This document shows, piece by piece, positions 37,627 to 48,019 of a stretch of DNA of 64,000 nucleotides. Source of the stretch: Cryphonectria parasitica EP155 (Eukaryota; Ascomycota; Sordariomycetes; Diaporthales; Cryphonectriaceae); the NCBI RefSeq assembly GCF_011745365.1, contig NW_024468911.1:3404759-3468758 (forward strand). The letters are read 5' to 3'. The notes below the pieces were generated by a model. The model worked only from the letters and a program-made list of their open reading frames with translations, did not search any database and had not been told where the DNA came from. Both the position numbers and the translations under genes were made by a program. Every line of letters begins with the position of its first letter. The first letter of the stretch is position 1.

Positions 37627-39202
37627 TCCTCCCCCATTCAGGTACATCGTGGGCTCCATGTGGTTCTGCAGTTGCCTCCTTCGGTTCTGTCCGCTCGGAG
37701 TTTCAGGCCCCCTAAATCAGGCCCGTGAACTGATGTACGGCTGTTTGTCTGGCGTGCATGAGTTCTGGTCTGCGAGGTTCTCTGGACAGGGGGAAAGTCG
37801 GCCTCCTCCTCTCTCTTCCTGCGGGTCAGCAGGTGAGAATCTTCTCTCTTCCTCCAGGAGCCCGAGCCGCGCCTAGGCGCACACGAGGCTTGTTTGTATG
37901 AGGCCAGCCTATTGAGATAGGTTAGTTGAACTGGCGATGTACGTGGGCTGCTCGTAGCTTCGAGACCTTGTGCGTTTGCCACGCTGCATGCCGGTCCACT
38001 TCCTCGGTCTGCTGTCTCTGGGATGCCGCGCCACGAATTTGATGGTTTTTTTTTGGGGGGGGGGGGGGTGCGGTTCTTGGCCGAGATGGATGCGTTGATG
38101 AATGGTGCTGATCTGAGATTTCTCCTCTTTGTTGAAACCCCCGTGATGGAAAGTATCTTTTAGGGGCAGATGGGGTAAGTCACATTTTGCAGTGGGTTAT
38201 GACATAGGGAAATGTATAGAGGACTTGCTCCTCGGTAGGTGAGGCTACACTGTACCTGCTTCCTCATGGTCAAGTTCGGTAGACAGCGAATGGTCTGCTA
38301 CATAGGAAGAAGCCATTCGTCAGGTACCTCGATGACGGCCCAGAACAACTCGACGCGGCCTGACCTATGTAGATGTGATCTTTCGGGTCGTTCTGAACGC
38401 CCAGGGGGAAAAGCTCATCCGGAATAAGGCGCCGATGCCACATGCTTGTTGCTCAAGGATAGCGGAGCCGGCCGTCGTGGGCCCGTCTTGAGGCGTGCCT
38501 GGCCGCGGCTCTAAAGCTTTACAGGCGTTCAGAAGAACAAAAATATCAGTTGAACTGCTACTAGAACAGTACTCACATGGGCGCCATTCGAGTGCCATAC
38601 AATCGACACGCGTCCACATCGGCGTCACAAACCATGCTCTCGTCCCGACTCGAGGGCCTGCTGAGTGGTTATTGAAAACCCCTGAATTTGAACCGCTTTA
38701 TACTATGCTTCGTGTTGATGATACCTTTCGCACCATTAATTGACACAGTGCACTCTCCCGACATCTCACAAGATACAACTAAGCAAGGTGCCGAAGCGAA
38801 CGTGCGGTTGCTGGAGGATGGGAGAGAGACAATCTCCCGGGTGACCATTTCCAGGAAATAATAGAAAAATGCATTGGTACACGTTTGGGGGGGGTTATGG
38901 GACAGCCGTTTGCTCTAGGTCGACTTGAGCCATCACGGATTCGACGTTCCGAACTCGGGATAATTACTCGAGATGAGGCTCGGGTATATGTTGAGAGACA
39001 AGAAACATTTTGAATAAATTCCTTTGGACTGATCCGTTTGAGGGTCACGAAACGTAAATCTGAACCTGTCGCAGACTTGATCAAGATTGCTTGTTCCAAC
39101 GTGGGAACCCATCAATTGCCCTCACGTCCGTCCTGTCTATCAATGTACAGTTGGCCTCGACGATCCGGCTCTCGTGTCCCTCAAATCGCATCCCACCATC
39201 GT

Positions 39203-39645
39203 CTAGTGGTTTGTCTTTGCCTTTTCATCCGCCTCTGCCTGTTCCATGAATTTCCTGCGAAATAGAGTCAGCCGCTGCTCCTGACGGATGTCGCCTGCCA
39301 CCGAAGAGAAGAAGAAGGGGGGTCCAAAGTACTTGATGAAGTCGGCCTCGTCGGAGCTTGCTGCGTTGATCGGGGGAGTCTGTGTGGTCTTCTTGCCGCC
39401 ACCGCGCAGGGCGAGGGTGGTGCCACCGAACAGAGCGCCCAGAACACCCATGGCCAGCTAAATCAGAAGGAAAACAATCGAGAGTCAGCACCAATGGTCG
39501 TCATCGCCAGTGAAGGAGGAAGACCCGAGAGGATGTTCTCTTCTTCTCGCAGCCGCGGGCGTCACGGGCGATCGGGGCAGGGCGCAGGAGAACTGACGTA
39601 GTGGGAGCCGACTCTGGCGCCGAAGACGCTGTAGTATTGGACCAT
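39203..39645 (-). CDS. ATP19: Mitochondrial F1Fo-ATP synthase subunit K (Atp19)
   Basis: A small spliced gene with three exons: 39645-39598, 39457-39333 and 39254-39203. The introns are 140 nt (donor GTCAGT, acceptor TTTAG) and 78 nt (donor GTACTT, branch GCTGAC, acceptor CGCAG). The product is 74 residues. It opens MVQYYSVFGARVGSHY, followed by the hydrophobic membrane segment LAMGVLGALFGGTTLAL and then TPPINAASSDEADFIKKF, all typical of fungal subunit K. This is a small inner-membrane subunit associated with dimers of ATP synthase. The second intron is a multiple of three and free of stops, so an unspliced reading also stays open, but the spliced form restores the expected DEADFIKKF C-terminus. 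It is divergent from the MTP18-like gene, with about 535 bp between starts. Confidence 0.93.
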
Positions 39646-40180
39646 CTTGGACAATTGATCTGGGCCGGCTTTACAAGGAGAGTCGGGCTGTGGAGGTTGA
39701 TGTGAAGGGAGGGGGGGTTAAGAGCGTGCTGTTGGGTGGGAAAACGACGCAAGACGTTTCAATTGACAAGCTCCCCGGCAGCTGCTGAATTTGCTGGTGC
39801 CTCAGGCCGTACCCGCCCCGACACCCCCGGGCACTTACTGCCCGCCTACAGGCGAGTATGTAAGCCTTGGCGGGGATGGTCGGAATTAACCGCAACGGCG
39901 CATCAGTCTTGCCAATGGTCCACGGTGGAGCTCCTGCCTTGGTCCCTCCCACCCGCTTTTATCCTTCTGGGGTCATCTATTCGATTCGCGACGCGACGTC
40001 ATTTGCGACAATCTATCGTCCCCAACTTTCGCAACGCCTCGTGCAGACTCTCTTGAGGTGCCCACGAACACCAGCAGAAATTATCTCGGCGCCCACGACT
40101 CGCAGCGCCTTGCCTGGTTCGAGCTGTACACTTATCGTCCACCCAGCTTTCAAATCTCTCTCTAATCTGCACTGTTCAAG
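39646..40180. promoter_or_regulatory. Shared divergent promoter region of ATP19 and the MTP18-like gene
   Basis: About 535 bp separate two head-to-head start codons, both of nuclear genes for mitochondrial inner-membrane proteins, so shared control is plausible. No individual binding site is claimed. Confidence 0.5.
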
Positions 40181-41318
40181 ATGTGGTGGGGAAAGAGTTC
40201 GGACGACAAAGATCCCAAGGCCTCGTCGCCCTCCGTCAAGGAGACGCCAGCCGCAGCAGCCAGTGCAGCAGCTGATGCACAGAGGTACGACAAATCGTCA
40301 GCACCCAGGAGAGATGCCTCGGCCCCCTTCGATCCGAAGCTGCCAGACCATGAGAAGCTGCCTCCGGCGCTGCAGAAGATTATTGAGAAGTCGGAGAAGG
40401 AAGACAATTTTTTCGATGAGCTGGTCGACGGATAGTATGTTCCGTTTCGCACCGCTGCGATCACTTTCTTTCCCCCTCTCATATCCCAAGTCCCACACTG
40501 GCTTCATTGCAGTTGGAATTGCATCCAGCGCAGTGGCATTGGCATTCCAGTGACAGCATTTGCTGCCGGCCATGCCGAGCCGTCGACCATATTTAGCCAT
40601 CGCTGGTCCGCCAATTGCTAACCCTGTACCTTTCTTGAACAGCGCCCCTGAATCCACCGAATCCAACGTTCGTTTCGCCGCCTATGCTGCTCGCGTGCGC
40701 ACCATCCTCCTCTCTGCGCATCGCTATGTGGCCTACACGTCCGATATAGGCGAGTCCTTCCGGCCAATCGCCCATCCCTGGCTAGTACGCGGCGCATACG
40801 GTGTATCATGGGCCTACATCCTCGGAGATGTCTCCTACGAGGGGTACAAGGCCTACCTGCACAATCAGCGCGTCCTCAACCCGCAGCTGCAGCTCTCTGA
40901 CCATCAGCGGAAGCTCACGGGTCTAGAGCCCGTTGCCGAGGTCCCCACAAATGTCCAGCCAGGCACCGTCTCCCCGCTGGAAAACTGGAAAACAGTCATG
41001 GCGCAGAGGGCCATCTTCCAGTCAGTGGCAAGCATGGGTCTGCCGGCGTTCACGATTCACAGCGTTGTGAGGTACAGCGGAAGGGCGTTGAAGGATGCCA
41101 AGAACAAGACGATACGAACGTGGGGACCCATTGGACTCGGCCTTGCTGTTGTACCATTCCTGCCCACCCTCTTCGACGAGCCCGTGGAGAGCGCGACTGA
41201 GTGGATCTTCCACAAGGGATTCCAGACCTTTGGCGGAGAAACATATGTTGGCGATGCGCCCACCACCGGCAGAGAGAAGGCCATGGTCAAGAAGCCACAC
41301 AAGGAGAAAGACTTATGA
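40181..41318 (+). CDS. Mitochondrial fission process protein 1 (MTP18/MTFP1 family)
   Basis: Two exons, 40181-40434 and 40643-41318, separated by a 208 nt intron (donor GTATGT, branch GCTAAC, acceptor AACAG) whose phase-2 junction closes to give 309 residues. The core from about residue 85 (VRFAAYAARVRTILLSAHRYVAYTSDIGESFRP) reads as the MTP18 domain: an N-terminal helix, the conserved TSDIGESFRP motif, a WLVRGAYGVSWAYILGDVSYEGYKAY segment, and later hydrophobic helices (SVASMGLPAFTIHSVV and GPIGLGLAVVPFLPTLFDEPVE). MTP18 is an inner-membrane protein that promotes mitochondrial division in animals; its role in fungi is less clear. The first ~80 residues are charged and Ala/Ser-rich and are poorly conserved in such proteins. 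The family call is firm and the function in fungi is inferred. Confidence 0.88.
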
Positions 41319-41646
41319 GAACAGCACAGTACATTCGCTTTGGTCCTCGTAGATGAAGGTCTTGGTGGGATGGTCAGAACATCTCACACTCCTCTGGCGT
41401 TGGTGCAGAACATTTATTCCTCTCGACTTGAGAACAGCAGTCTGTTCATAGCATTACTGCCTCTGAAAAATGAAGATAATAGATCCCCTCCTCCTATTCG
41501 AGTGTCGTTACCAAAGCGCTCTCTCTCTCTCATTCTCTCGCAGTGGTATCTCTGATGATGATCCGAAATGTCCACCCGCTCTCAACGCCAGAACTCCATG
41601 GTGACGCTATGCAGAAAAACCTTGCCTACCGATGTAGGACCCCATT
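41319..41646. other. Convergent 3' intergenic region
   Basis: About 330 bp lie between the stop codons of the MTP18-like (+) and CUZ1-like (-) genes. Nothing beyond expected 3' untranslated sequence is seen. Confidence 0.7.
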
Positions 41647-42600
41647 TCATACCTCAATTAAATCAGGGGTGGAAGGGCCAACACCCCTCAGGAGCACAAT
41701 CGTATTGCCCGAGGTGAGGGCTGTGCCGACCTTCTCACTGAACTCCAACACCCTCCCGCCCTCCACATGGAACACCCTCAGCTTGTCCTCCTCCTTGTTT
41801 GACTGGTTGTTAATGTTTTCAATCTGCAGGCTCTTAGCCGCAGCATCCAGCACCCTGCCGATGACCCAGTCCTTGGAGTAAAAGAACTTGCCCTTGGGCA
41901 TCTTGGCCGTCGTCGTCGCCGCCTCGGCCTCCACATATAGATATACCCTCTTCTCAGCCGCCAGCTTGTCATCCCCCTTGGCGGTCTTCTTCAGATCGTT
42001 GACGGCGACGACGCGCTGCGACGCAGACGTGGGCTTCGCCTTGGGAAGCGCGCGCCCCGCCGCCGCCGCCGCCTTCTCCCGGTTCGTCCTGGTCCACGCC
42101 TTGAAGTTGCTAAACGCCGTGTTGAAGGCCTTGTTCACCGCGGCGGTCGGGCGCGCGCCCAGGGGCTCGAGGTTCTTGCAGTCGTGGTCGTCCTCGAAGC
42201 GGTGCTTGAGGCAGTAGTCCCGGTTGCACCGGTCGCAGTGGACGCCCTGCACGAGGCTCGTGCCGACGCGCGTCTTGCAGTCGGGCGCGGCGCAGTCCTT
42301 CTCGGCCACCAGGCTGCGCATCTGCTTGTCGGCGCCATAGCTGGGCTTGGCGAGCTGGGCCTGCCGGCGGCGCTCGGCCCAGGCGCCCGCGCGGGCGCAC
42401 CGGTGGGCGGACTCGGTCCGGTGGTCGAGGCAGAAGGTCTTGTTGCAGGACTGGCAGAGGAAAGGGAGGAAGTCGAGGAGGTTGCAGTAGTCGGCCTCGC
42501 AGTGGCTGCCGACGAGGGTGGCGTCGTACTGGGAGCGGTCGGCGAGCTGGGTCATGTTGACGTAGGAGGTCTCTTCTGGGGGTGGTGTGTTGGAGGCCAT
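41647..42600 (-). CDS. CUZ1-like AN1 zinc-finger and ubiquitin-like-domain protein
   Basis: A single-exon 317-residue protein. Two AN1-type zinc fingers are visible: C34, C39, C49, C52, C57, H60, H66, C68 and C103, C108, C122, C125, C130, H133, H139, C141. A basic Ala/Lys-rich linker follows. The C-terminal ~100 residues (from about VYLYVEAE to VLLRGVGP) look like the divergent ubiquitin-like domain of yeast Cuz1. Cuz1 and its human relative ZFAND1 bind Cdc48/p97 and the proteasome and help cells survive arsenite stress. The ATG start is clear, and the gene is divergent from RAD4 with about 700 bp between them. The zinc-finger call is certain; the CUZ1 assignment rests on domain order and length. 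Confidence 0.85.
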   Translation of the reverse strand: MASNTPPPEETSYVNMTQLADRSQYDATLVGSHCEADYCNLLDFLPFLCQSCNKTFCLDHRTESAHRCARAGAWAERRRQAQLAKPSYGADKQMRSLVAEKDCAAPDCKTRVGTSLVQGVHCDRCNRDYCLKHRFEDDHDCKNLEPLGARPTAAVNKAFNTAFSNFKAWTRTNREKAAAAAGRALPKAKPTSASQRVVAVNDLKKTAKGDDKLAAEKRVYLYVEAEAATTTAKMPKGKFFYSKDWVIGRVLDAAAKSLQIENINNQSNKEEDKLRVFHVEGGRVLEFSEKVGTALTSGNTIVLLRGVGPSTPDLIEV

Positions 42601-43317
42601 TTTTGGGGGGACGACGGCGAGGCGGCGACGAGGGCGGGAGAATATGTAGGGCGGATGGAAGGCAGATGCGCGCTACGTAAGTTGCGTTACGTGGATTAGC
42701 AATATGGTCGCCTGAGGTCGGCAAAGTGTGCGGCCGAGGCTGAGGCTGAGAGAGACTGGGCATAGGCGAGGAGAAGGAGAGGCAAGGCTGCTGACCAACA
42801 CGTAAGTGAGGACCCCTATGAGAGCCCCCTGGAAGCACCTAGAAGGTGGGGGGGGGGGGCTCTCTAGCGGGGATGGCCCCTGTCGCGCTCTACATACCAT
42901 ACGAGGCTGAAAGACTGCCTACTAGAACTCGACAGTGGAACACAATACTGAGTACAAGATGTAGGACTTGTAGACCAGGAAGCCTTTTCACATGCCAATT
43001 CCTACCTCATTATATCTTTCCTATAGATGAGTACACTTTCCTTCTTTATGAAAAAGGCCCCTGATCAATAATGAAAGTATGAACATCCGCAATAAGCAGG
43101 GACCCTAACCCTGTCGCGAGGAGGCCTTAAAGTGCTCACGTGCTCGCGTGTCTTCTGAGCGCGCTTGCTTTCCGCTCGGGAATCTATGACGTTCTTATAT
43201 GGACTCTTCTGATTGGCAGGGGTACCTCTAATCAACACCATCTTATGCATGAGTACAAAATGGTGAGACCCTCTTAAGCATTATGTCTTTTTCTGCCTAG
43301 CATTCCGGTCTACCACG
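42601..43317. promoter_or_regulatory. Divergent promoter region of the CUZ1-like gene and RAD4
   Basis: A 717 bp stretch between two head-to-head starts, with a G12 run at 42848-42859. Both products are connected with ubiquitin/proteasome biology or stress, but no shared control site is identified. Confidence 0.5.
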
Positions 43318-46300
43318 ATGCCACCTCATGTCCCTCGCAAGAGGCTACGGGAGGACTCTCCCGACAGGTCCGAGGGCAAGCCCAAGAAGAAGAGCAAGGC
43401 GCCTGCAGCGGCTCCGCCGAGGAAAGCAACTCTCTTCGACGACCTCGACGCGGCCGCTTCGCCTAAGACAAAGGGCAAAGCCTGCCAGAGGCTGGTGGAA
43501 AGCAGTGATGACAGCAGCTCTCTGACGTCTCTGTCAGATGCTGATTTCGAGGATGTCCCAGCTGCAAAATCCACGGGGCGGCCACCAAAGGTCGAGGAGG
43601 ACGACCAGGCCGAGGAGGATGAGGACGATGAGGACATAGAGTTCGAAGATGTCTCTTATTCAACGACTCTCGCGCCCCAGGAGGCGACGGGCCTAAAGGA
43701 TGGTGCGCTCGAGCTGACGTTATCTCATATTCCGACTGCCTCCTACACGGACTTTGGCGGGAAGCGAGGTCCTTCGAAGAATGAACGTCGGATCCGTGCT
43801 GCGACGCACTGCATGCATGTCCAATTTCTAATGTGGCACAATGCTCTTCGGAACACTTGGCTCTGCGACCCGACTGTGCAAGGCATCATGCTATCACATC
43901 TGCCGCCGGGAATGTGGGATGAGATTGAGCGGTTCAGACGAAACAGTGGGCTTGAGGCGCCTGATGTTCCTACGAAGAAATTGACCAAAGGAGGGTCCAA
44001 GGGCAAGACGAAAGGAAAGAGCAAGACTGCAGCCGCAAAAGCCTCGAGAAGAGACTGGGGTGCTGCAGCGGAGAGACTCGAAAAGGGCGCCGTCGACTTG
44101 AGCTTTGGCGATCCGCTCTTTCGCTTGCTCAAAGCCCTCTCGAATTGGTGGCGGAAGAGATTCCGCATCACGGCCCCCGGTGTCCGCAAAATCGGCTATA
44201 TGCAGACTAGGCGTAGCACAAGCCTGATTAAGGGCTACAGGGCGGGCGGCACCAACCCCAAACGATACGGTGAGCGCATATCAGGTCTTGACTGGTTCCA
44301 GTTGCGAGCGCAGGAGTGCGCTGGGAGCCGTGATGTTGGCGCCCAGCTGTTCACTGCCCTCCTCAGGGCTATTGGTTTGGAGGCACGCATGATTGCGAAT
44401 CTTCAGCCAGTTGGCTTTGGGTTCAACAAGCTTGAGGATGCCGAGCCAGAGAAGCAGGATGAGGATAGCGGGGCTGAGACACCAGTCCAGACGAATGGAC
44501 GTGCCGGAACCGCGAGGGGAAAAGTCAACAAGCCACGCAAGCATTTGGAGGACAGGCTCTCTGGACAGCAGTCTCATCAACCTGGCAGGTCGCTCCGTCA
44601 AAAGGGTCGGGCAAGCCTCAAAGATGGCCCTGACGACGCACAAGATGATGACCTTGACCTGTCGGATAGCGACGATGACTCCATTATCGAGATCCCACCA
44701 CTGAAACCACCCAAGAACACGACCACGGCTAAATTTGACAAAGACCTGGAATATCCTCACTACTGGACCGAGGTGCTCTCTCCGGCGACACAAAAATATG
44801 TGCCGGTGGATGCCATCGTGAAAAACGTGATCGGCACAAATAGGGAGCTTACCGAATCCTTTGAGCCGCGAGGAGCGAAGGCTGATAAGGCCAAGCAGGT
44901 CATGGCTTATGTTGTGGGCTTCTCAGACGATGGTACGGCCAAAGACGTGACAGTGAGGTATCTCAAGCAGCAAATCTTTCCAGGACGGACGAAGGGCATG
45001 CGATTACCCATTGAGAAGGTACCAGTGTATAATAAGAACGGCAAGGTGAAGCGATATGACCAGTTTGACTGGTTCAAGTCGGTCCTCCGCGGCTACGTCA
45101 GGGGCGGCGAGAAACAACCTCTCACAGACATTGACTGGGACGAGGAGCTCACCGATCTCAAGGCTGCGCAGCCCCAGCAAAAAGAAGTGAAGGATGGTGA
45201 AGAGACCCTACAGTATTACAAGCAGTCCAAAGATTTCGTCCTGGCACGTCATCTGAAGCGCGAGGAGGCCCTGCTGCCAACCGCAAAGCCAGTCAAGGTT
45301 TTCAAGAACAAGGGCAAGAAGGGTAAAGGCGAAGAGGAGCCCGTGTACCTCCGTAAGGACATTGTGCAAGTCAAGAGCGAAGAGACTTGGCACAAGCAAG
45401 GGCGCGCCCCCCTGCCCGGTGTCGAGCCGCTCAAGATGGCGCCGTACAGAGTCGCGACGACGAACAGACGGAGGGAGCTAGCGGAGGCGGAGGCTCTTGC
45501 CGGGCACAAGGTCCTGCAGCCCCTTTACAGCTACGACCAGACGGACTGGATCATCCCACCGCCTATCGAGAATGGTGTGATCCCGAAGAATCAGTACGGC
45601 AACATCGACCTGTTTGCTGAGCACATGCTGCCCGAGGGAGCCGCGCACGTTCCCTACCGAGGCGCAGTTCGTGTATGTAAGCGATTGGAGATTGATTTTG
45701 CCGAAGCAGTGGTCGACTTTGAGTTTGGCCACCGCATGGCCGTGCCCGTCATCCATGGGGTCGTCATTCCTGAGGAGCACTACGACAGCGTCATGGAGGA
45801 GCTGGCCAAGGACGAGGCTGAGAAGAAGCGCAAGGAGGACGAGAAGCGGAGGAAACTTGTCCTCACCACGTGGAAGAGATTTCTCATGGGCCTGCGCATT
45901 CGGGAAAGGATCCGGCGGGAGTACGGCGACGCCGACGGTTCCTACAACGTCTTCGGTCACAGTCGAGACCAGCCTGAGGAGCAAAACGAACAAGTCAATG
46001 GCGAGGAGATGGCGGGCGGGTTCCTGCCAGAAGGCTTCGAAGAGCCAGATGAAGGAGATCATGGTGCTGTGAAGGAGTCGAGCTTCTTCTTCCCGGCCAA
46101 CGACGACGACGACGACGACGACGAAGATGATGCGGACGATGGACATCTAATCGTGGATCACGGAGAGGCTAGCGTGCCGATGTCTTTGACGTTACCAACA
46201 CCAACGTCGGGTAGGAGCTTGGGACCAAGTGCGACTCGTGATGATACAGAGAAGCCCTCAAGGCGGCAAAGGGCTCAGAGAAGAGTCACACAGCTGTCTT

Positions 46301-46377
46301 CTGATGAGGAGGACCAGAGCGGTTTGGCCGGAGATGAGAGTGAGGATGTGGATTCTGACGACGAGTATGAGGGATAG
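43318..46377 (+). CDS. RAD4: DNA damage recognition protein Rad4/XPC
   Basis: A single-exon 1019-residue nucleotide-excision-repair protein that recognises helix-distorting lesions with Rad23 in the nucleus. The N-terminus (1-140) is basic then acidic and probably disordered. The transglutaminase-like fold runs from about residue 155 to 540, with blocks GLDWFQLRAQECAGSRDVGAQL (~322) and LEYPHYWTEV (~475), interrupted by a charged insert at ~385-465. Beta-hairpin domains follow: BHD1 ~640-700 (the RHLKREEALLPTAKPV region), BHD2 ~700-760 (YSYDQTDWIIPPPIENGVIPKNQYGN), BHD3 ~760-830 (VRVCKRLEIDFAEAVVDFEF). The C-terminal tail is highly acidic, with a poly-Asp run encoded by GAC repeats near 46100. 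Length is at the upper end for fungal Rad4. The ATG at 43318 follows an intergenic leader. Confidence 0.96.
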   Translation: MPPHVPRKRLREDSPDRSEGKPKKKSKAPAAAPPRKATLFDDLDAAASPKTKGKACQRLVESSDDSSSLTSLSDADFEDVPAAKSTGRPPKVEEDDQAEEDEDDEDIEFEDVSYSTTLAPQEATGLKDGALELTLSHIPTASYTDFGGKRGPSKNERRIRAATHCMHVQFLMWHNALRNTWLCDPTVQGIMLSHLPPGMWDEIERFRRNSGLEAPDVPTKKLTKGGSKGKTKGKSKTAAAKASRRDWGAAAERLEKGAVDLSFGDPLFRLLKALSNWWRKRFRITAPGVRKIGYMQTRRSTSLIKGYRAGGTNPKRYGERISGLDWFQLRAQECAGSRDVGAQLFTALLRAIGLEARMIANLQPVGFGFNKLEDAEPEKQDEDSGAETPVQTNGRAGTARGKVNKPRKHLEDRLSGQQSHQPGRSLRQKGRASLKDGPDDAQDDDLDLSDSDDDSIIEIPPLKPPKNTTTAKFDKDLEYPHYWTEVLSPATQKYVPVDAIVKNVIGTNRELTESFEPRGAKADKAKQVMAYVVGFSDDGTAKDVTVRYLKQQIFPGRTKGMRLPIEKVPVYNKNGKVKRYDQFDWFKSVLRGYVRGGEKQPLTDIDWDEELTDLKAAQPQQKEVKDGEETLQYYKQSKDFVLARHLKREEALLPTAKPVKVFKNKGKKGKGEEEPVYLRKDIVQVKSEETWHKQGRAPLPGVEPLKMAPYRVATTNRRRELAEAEALAGHKVLQPLYSYDQTDWIIPPPIENGVIPKNQYGNIDLFAEHMLPEGAAHVPYRGAVRVCKRLEIDFAEAVVDFEFGHRMAVPVIHGVVIPEEHYDSVMEELAKDEAEKKRKEDEKRRKLVLTTWKRFLMGLRIRERIRREYGDADGSYNVFGHSRDQPEEQNEQVNGEEMAGGFLPEGFEEPDEGDHGAVKESSFFFPANDDDDDDDEDDADDGHLIVDHGEASVPMSLTLPTPTSGRSLGPSATRDDTEKPSRRQRAQRRVTQLSSDEEDQSGLAGDESEDVDSDDEYEG
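46100..46128 (+). repeat. GAC trinucleotide repeat inside RAD4
   Basis: Consecutive GAC codons encode a run of aspartates in the acidic C-terminal tail of Rad4 (around residues 927-936). Such repeats commonly vary in length between strains. Confidence 0.8.
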
Positions 46378-48019
46378 TATTTGTCACGCAGCCAGCTGTT
46401 GATCATATATGAGCTGTCACCTTTTCCTGAAACCCCGCAGCTTGTAATCCAATACACGGCTTGAGCTCCAAGGGCCGATCAGTTTGCCACTGCCAAACTG
46501 CCATGTTCGCAAAAAGCAAACGTTGTGAGTGTAAATAATCGTCACCGTAAAATTCTCACCTTCTACAGAGCAATTCCTTTGTTACGCCTTCTTTGGCTGC
46601 CAAATGATAGCCTCGTCGTCTTAAATCTGCCCGGTGTAAGTTCGCGATGAGCCTTGTGGAGGCGCAGGTGGAAAGTTGGAAAGTTGGACTGCCGCTATGG
46701 TGGCTTTGTGAGATGAAACCATGCCAAGGTGGACTCAGCGGCTCAGCTACAGCGGGAGCCAGGGGGGTTCAGCCAAAGGCGGCCCAGGGTGGAGCGGGAC
46801 CGTCTTAGCTCAATAACACAGCACAGCAGCCCAGCAGCAATGCATACTTATGCAGTGTACTAATGTGCCTGTGTGGTCAATATCTGGCGGGGAAAGTGGG
46901 ACAGGCGGATGGATCAGGTGGCACACGGACAACCACTCAGCCCAAGGTTGCTGGGGCGGCCATGTCGTCGCCAGATCAGGCGTGCGCTGGTTCTCTCCTT
47001 TCAGTGACACCTTTCTTCTCTCTCGCGTCCCATCTTGTACTGCCCTGCGCAGCTTTACAGACACCGAAAAGAAAGACAATTGAAAATTAACAGACCAAGT
47101 ACAGGCGCTGAGGGAGAAGGCCGTCGTCTCCTGGTGCGAGCTCGAGCTCGACTACCCTGGGTTTGGGGACATCGCCGTGCGGTGCGACACTAACTGGGTA
47201 GCTCGTTGCCACGGAGCTGCCACGCAGCCGTCATAAAGAGCTGTCCAGTCCTACGGCCTAGTCCTAAAGGTAGATCTAGGCCCGACCGCTTCTACGTCCG
47301 GCGAGAGCTGGCTCGAGCCCCAGAGGAGGAAGAGACGGGGAGGGGAAGAAGGACGATCCTCCGCTTTAGGCCAGCATGTATAGCATTGCGGCCCTCGACC
47401 CCTTCGTTCCTAGGTCCTCCTCCGGTGTTCTTTCGGTGCTCACTCGAAGCCTGCAAGGTGAGCCTTCACTGGTTTTTTTCTTCGTTTCGGTAGCACTACC
47501 CTTGGGAAGACGTCTCGTGGCCTTCAGGCCCCTTTTTGTAGCAGTGACTCCACTGCTGCTGCCTCTGTTGTACTTGCCATACGGGACCGTGTCGTGCCTC
47601 GAATCTTAGTTTGTCATCCGAGACTCGAACCGGGTTCAAGGAAAGAAAGAAAGAAAAAGGCTGGCAACCCGTCACAGGCGCCCAGAGGAGACCCAAGATT
47701 TCACAAAACTTGTCCTCGATATACTCGATCTAATGTCGATGCGAGGGCTGTGAGGCGGCTGCGAGAGCCTGATCTGTTATTATACATCATCTCCCATCTG
47801 AATCCCCCCCCCCCGGCCTCATTACCTGCTTTTTAGCTTGTATCTGGGAGCACGACGTCTACTACTATAATCTCATTTTATCTTTTCGAGACTTCCATTC
47901 CGTCTGAACCTTCACCTCTATTCTCACGTCTTCAAGTCGTCCCCAGGCGTCAGCTCCAACATCAGTTTCACTCACCTCCTTCACCCCCAATCCACCCTGG
48001 TGCGTAGCCCAGACTAATC
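46378..48019. other. Intergenic region between RAD4 and the RBR ligase gene
   Basis: A 1.6 kb stretch with the RAD4 3' region at the left and, from ~47.8 kb, a C11 run (47804-47814) followed by a C/T-rich then CA-rich leader typical of fungal 5' untranslated regions. No gene is supported. A weak T-loop-like match near 47605-47640 was examined and rejected as a tRNA. Confidence 0.6.

Larger units (their letters stand above)
32875..39202. other. 6.3 kb non-coding stretch between vib-1 and ATP19
   Basis: The left part is the vib-1 3' region. No open frame shows a recognisable domain. Repeats include C12 at 33303-33314, G17 at 34326-34342, C12 at 34812-34823, a CT-GT compound microsatellite at 35201-35241, C11 at 36733-36743, a GA tract near 37424-37448, C16 at 37611-37626 and G14 at 38055-38068. 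Frames such as 36258-36761 plus and 37039-37488 minus overlap each other and look random. Confidence 0.6.

Noticed and set aside
39190..39215. GTCTAGTGGTT motif reminiscent of a tRNA D-arm
   Set aside because: It overlaps the 3' end of ATP19 and no T-arm or acceptor stem follows.
42110..42838. 242-codon minus-strand frame rich in Pro and Arg
   Set aside because: It is a frame-shifted shadow of the GC-rich CUZ1-like coding sequence.
47600..47640. T-loop-like sequence on the minus strand (GGTTCGAGTC)
   Set aside because: The T-stem does not pair fully and no matching acceptor, D or anticodon arms were found, so it is not called a tRNA.
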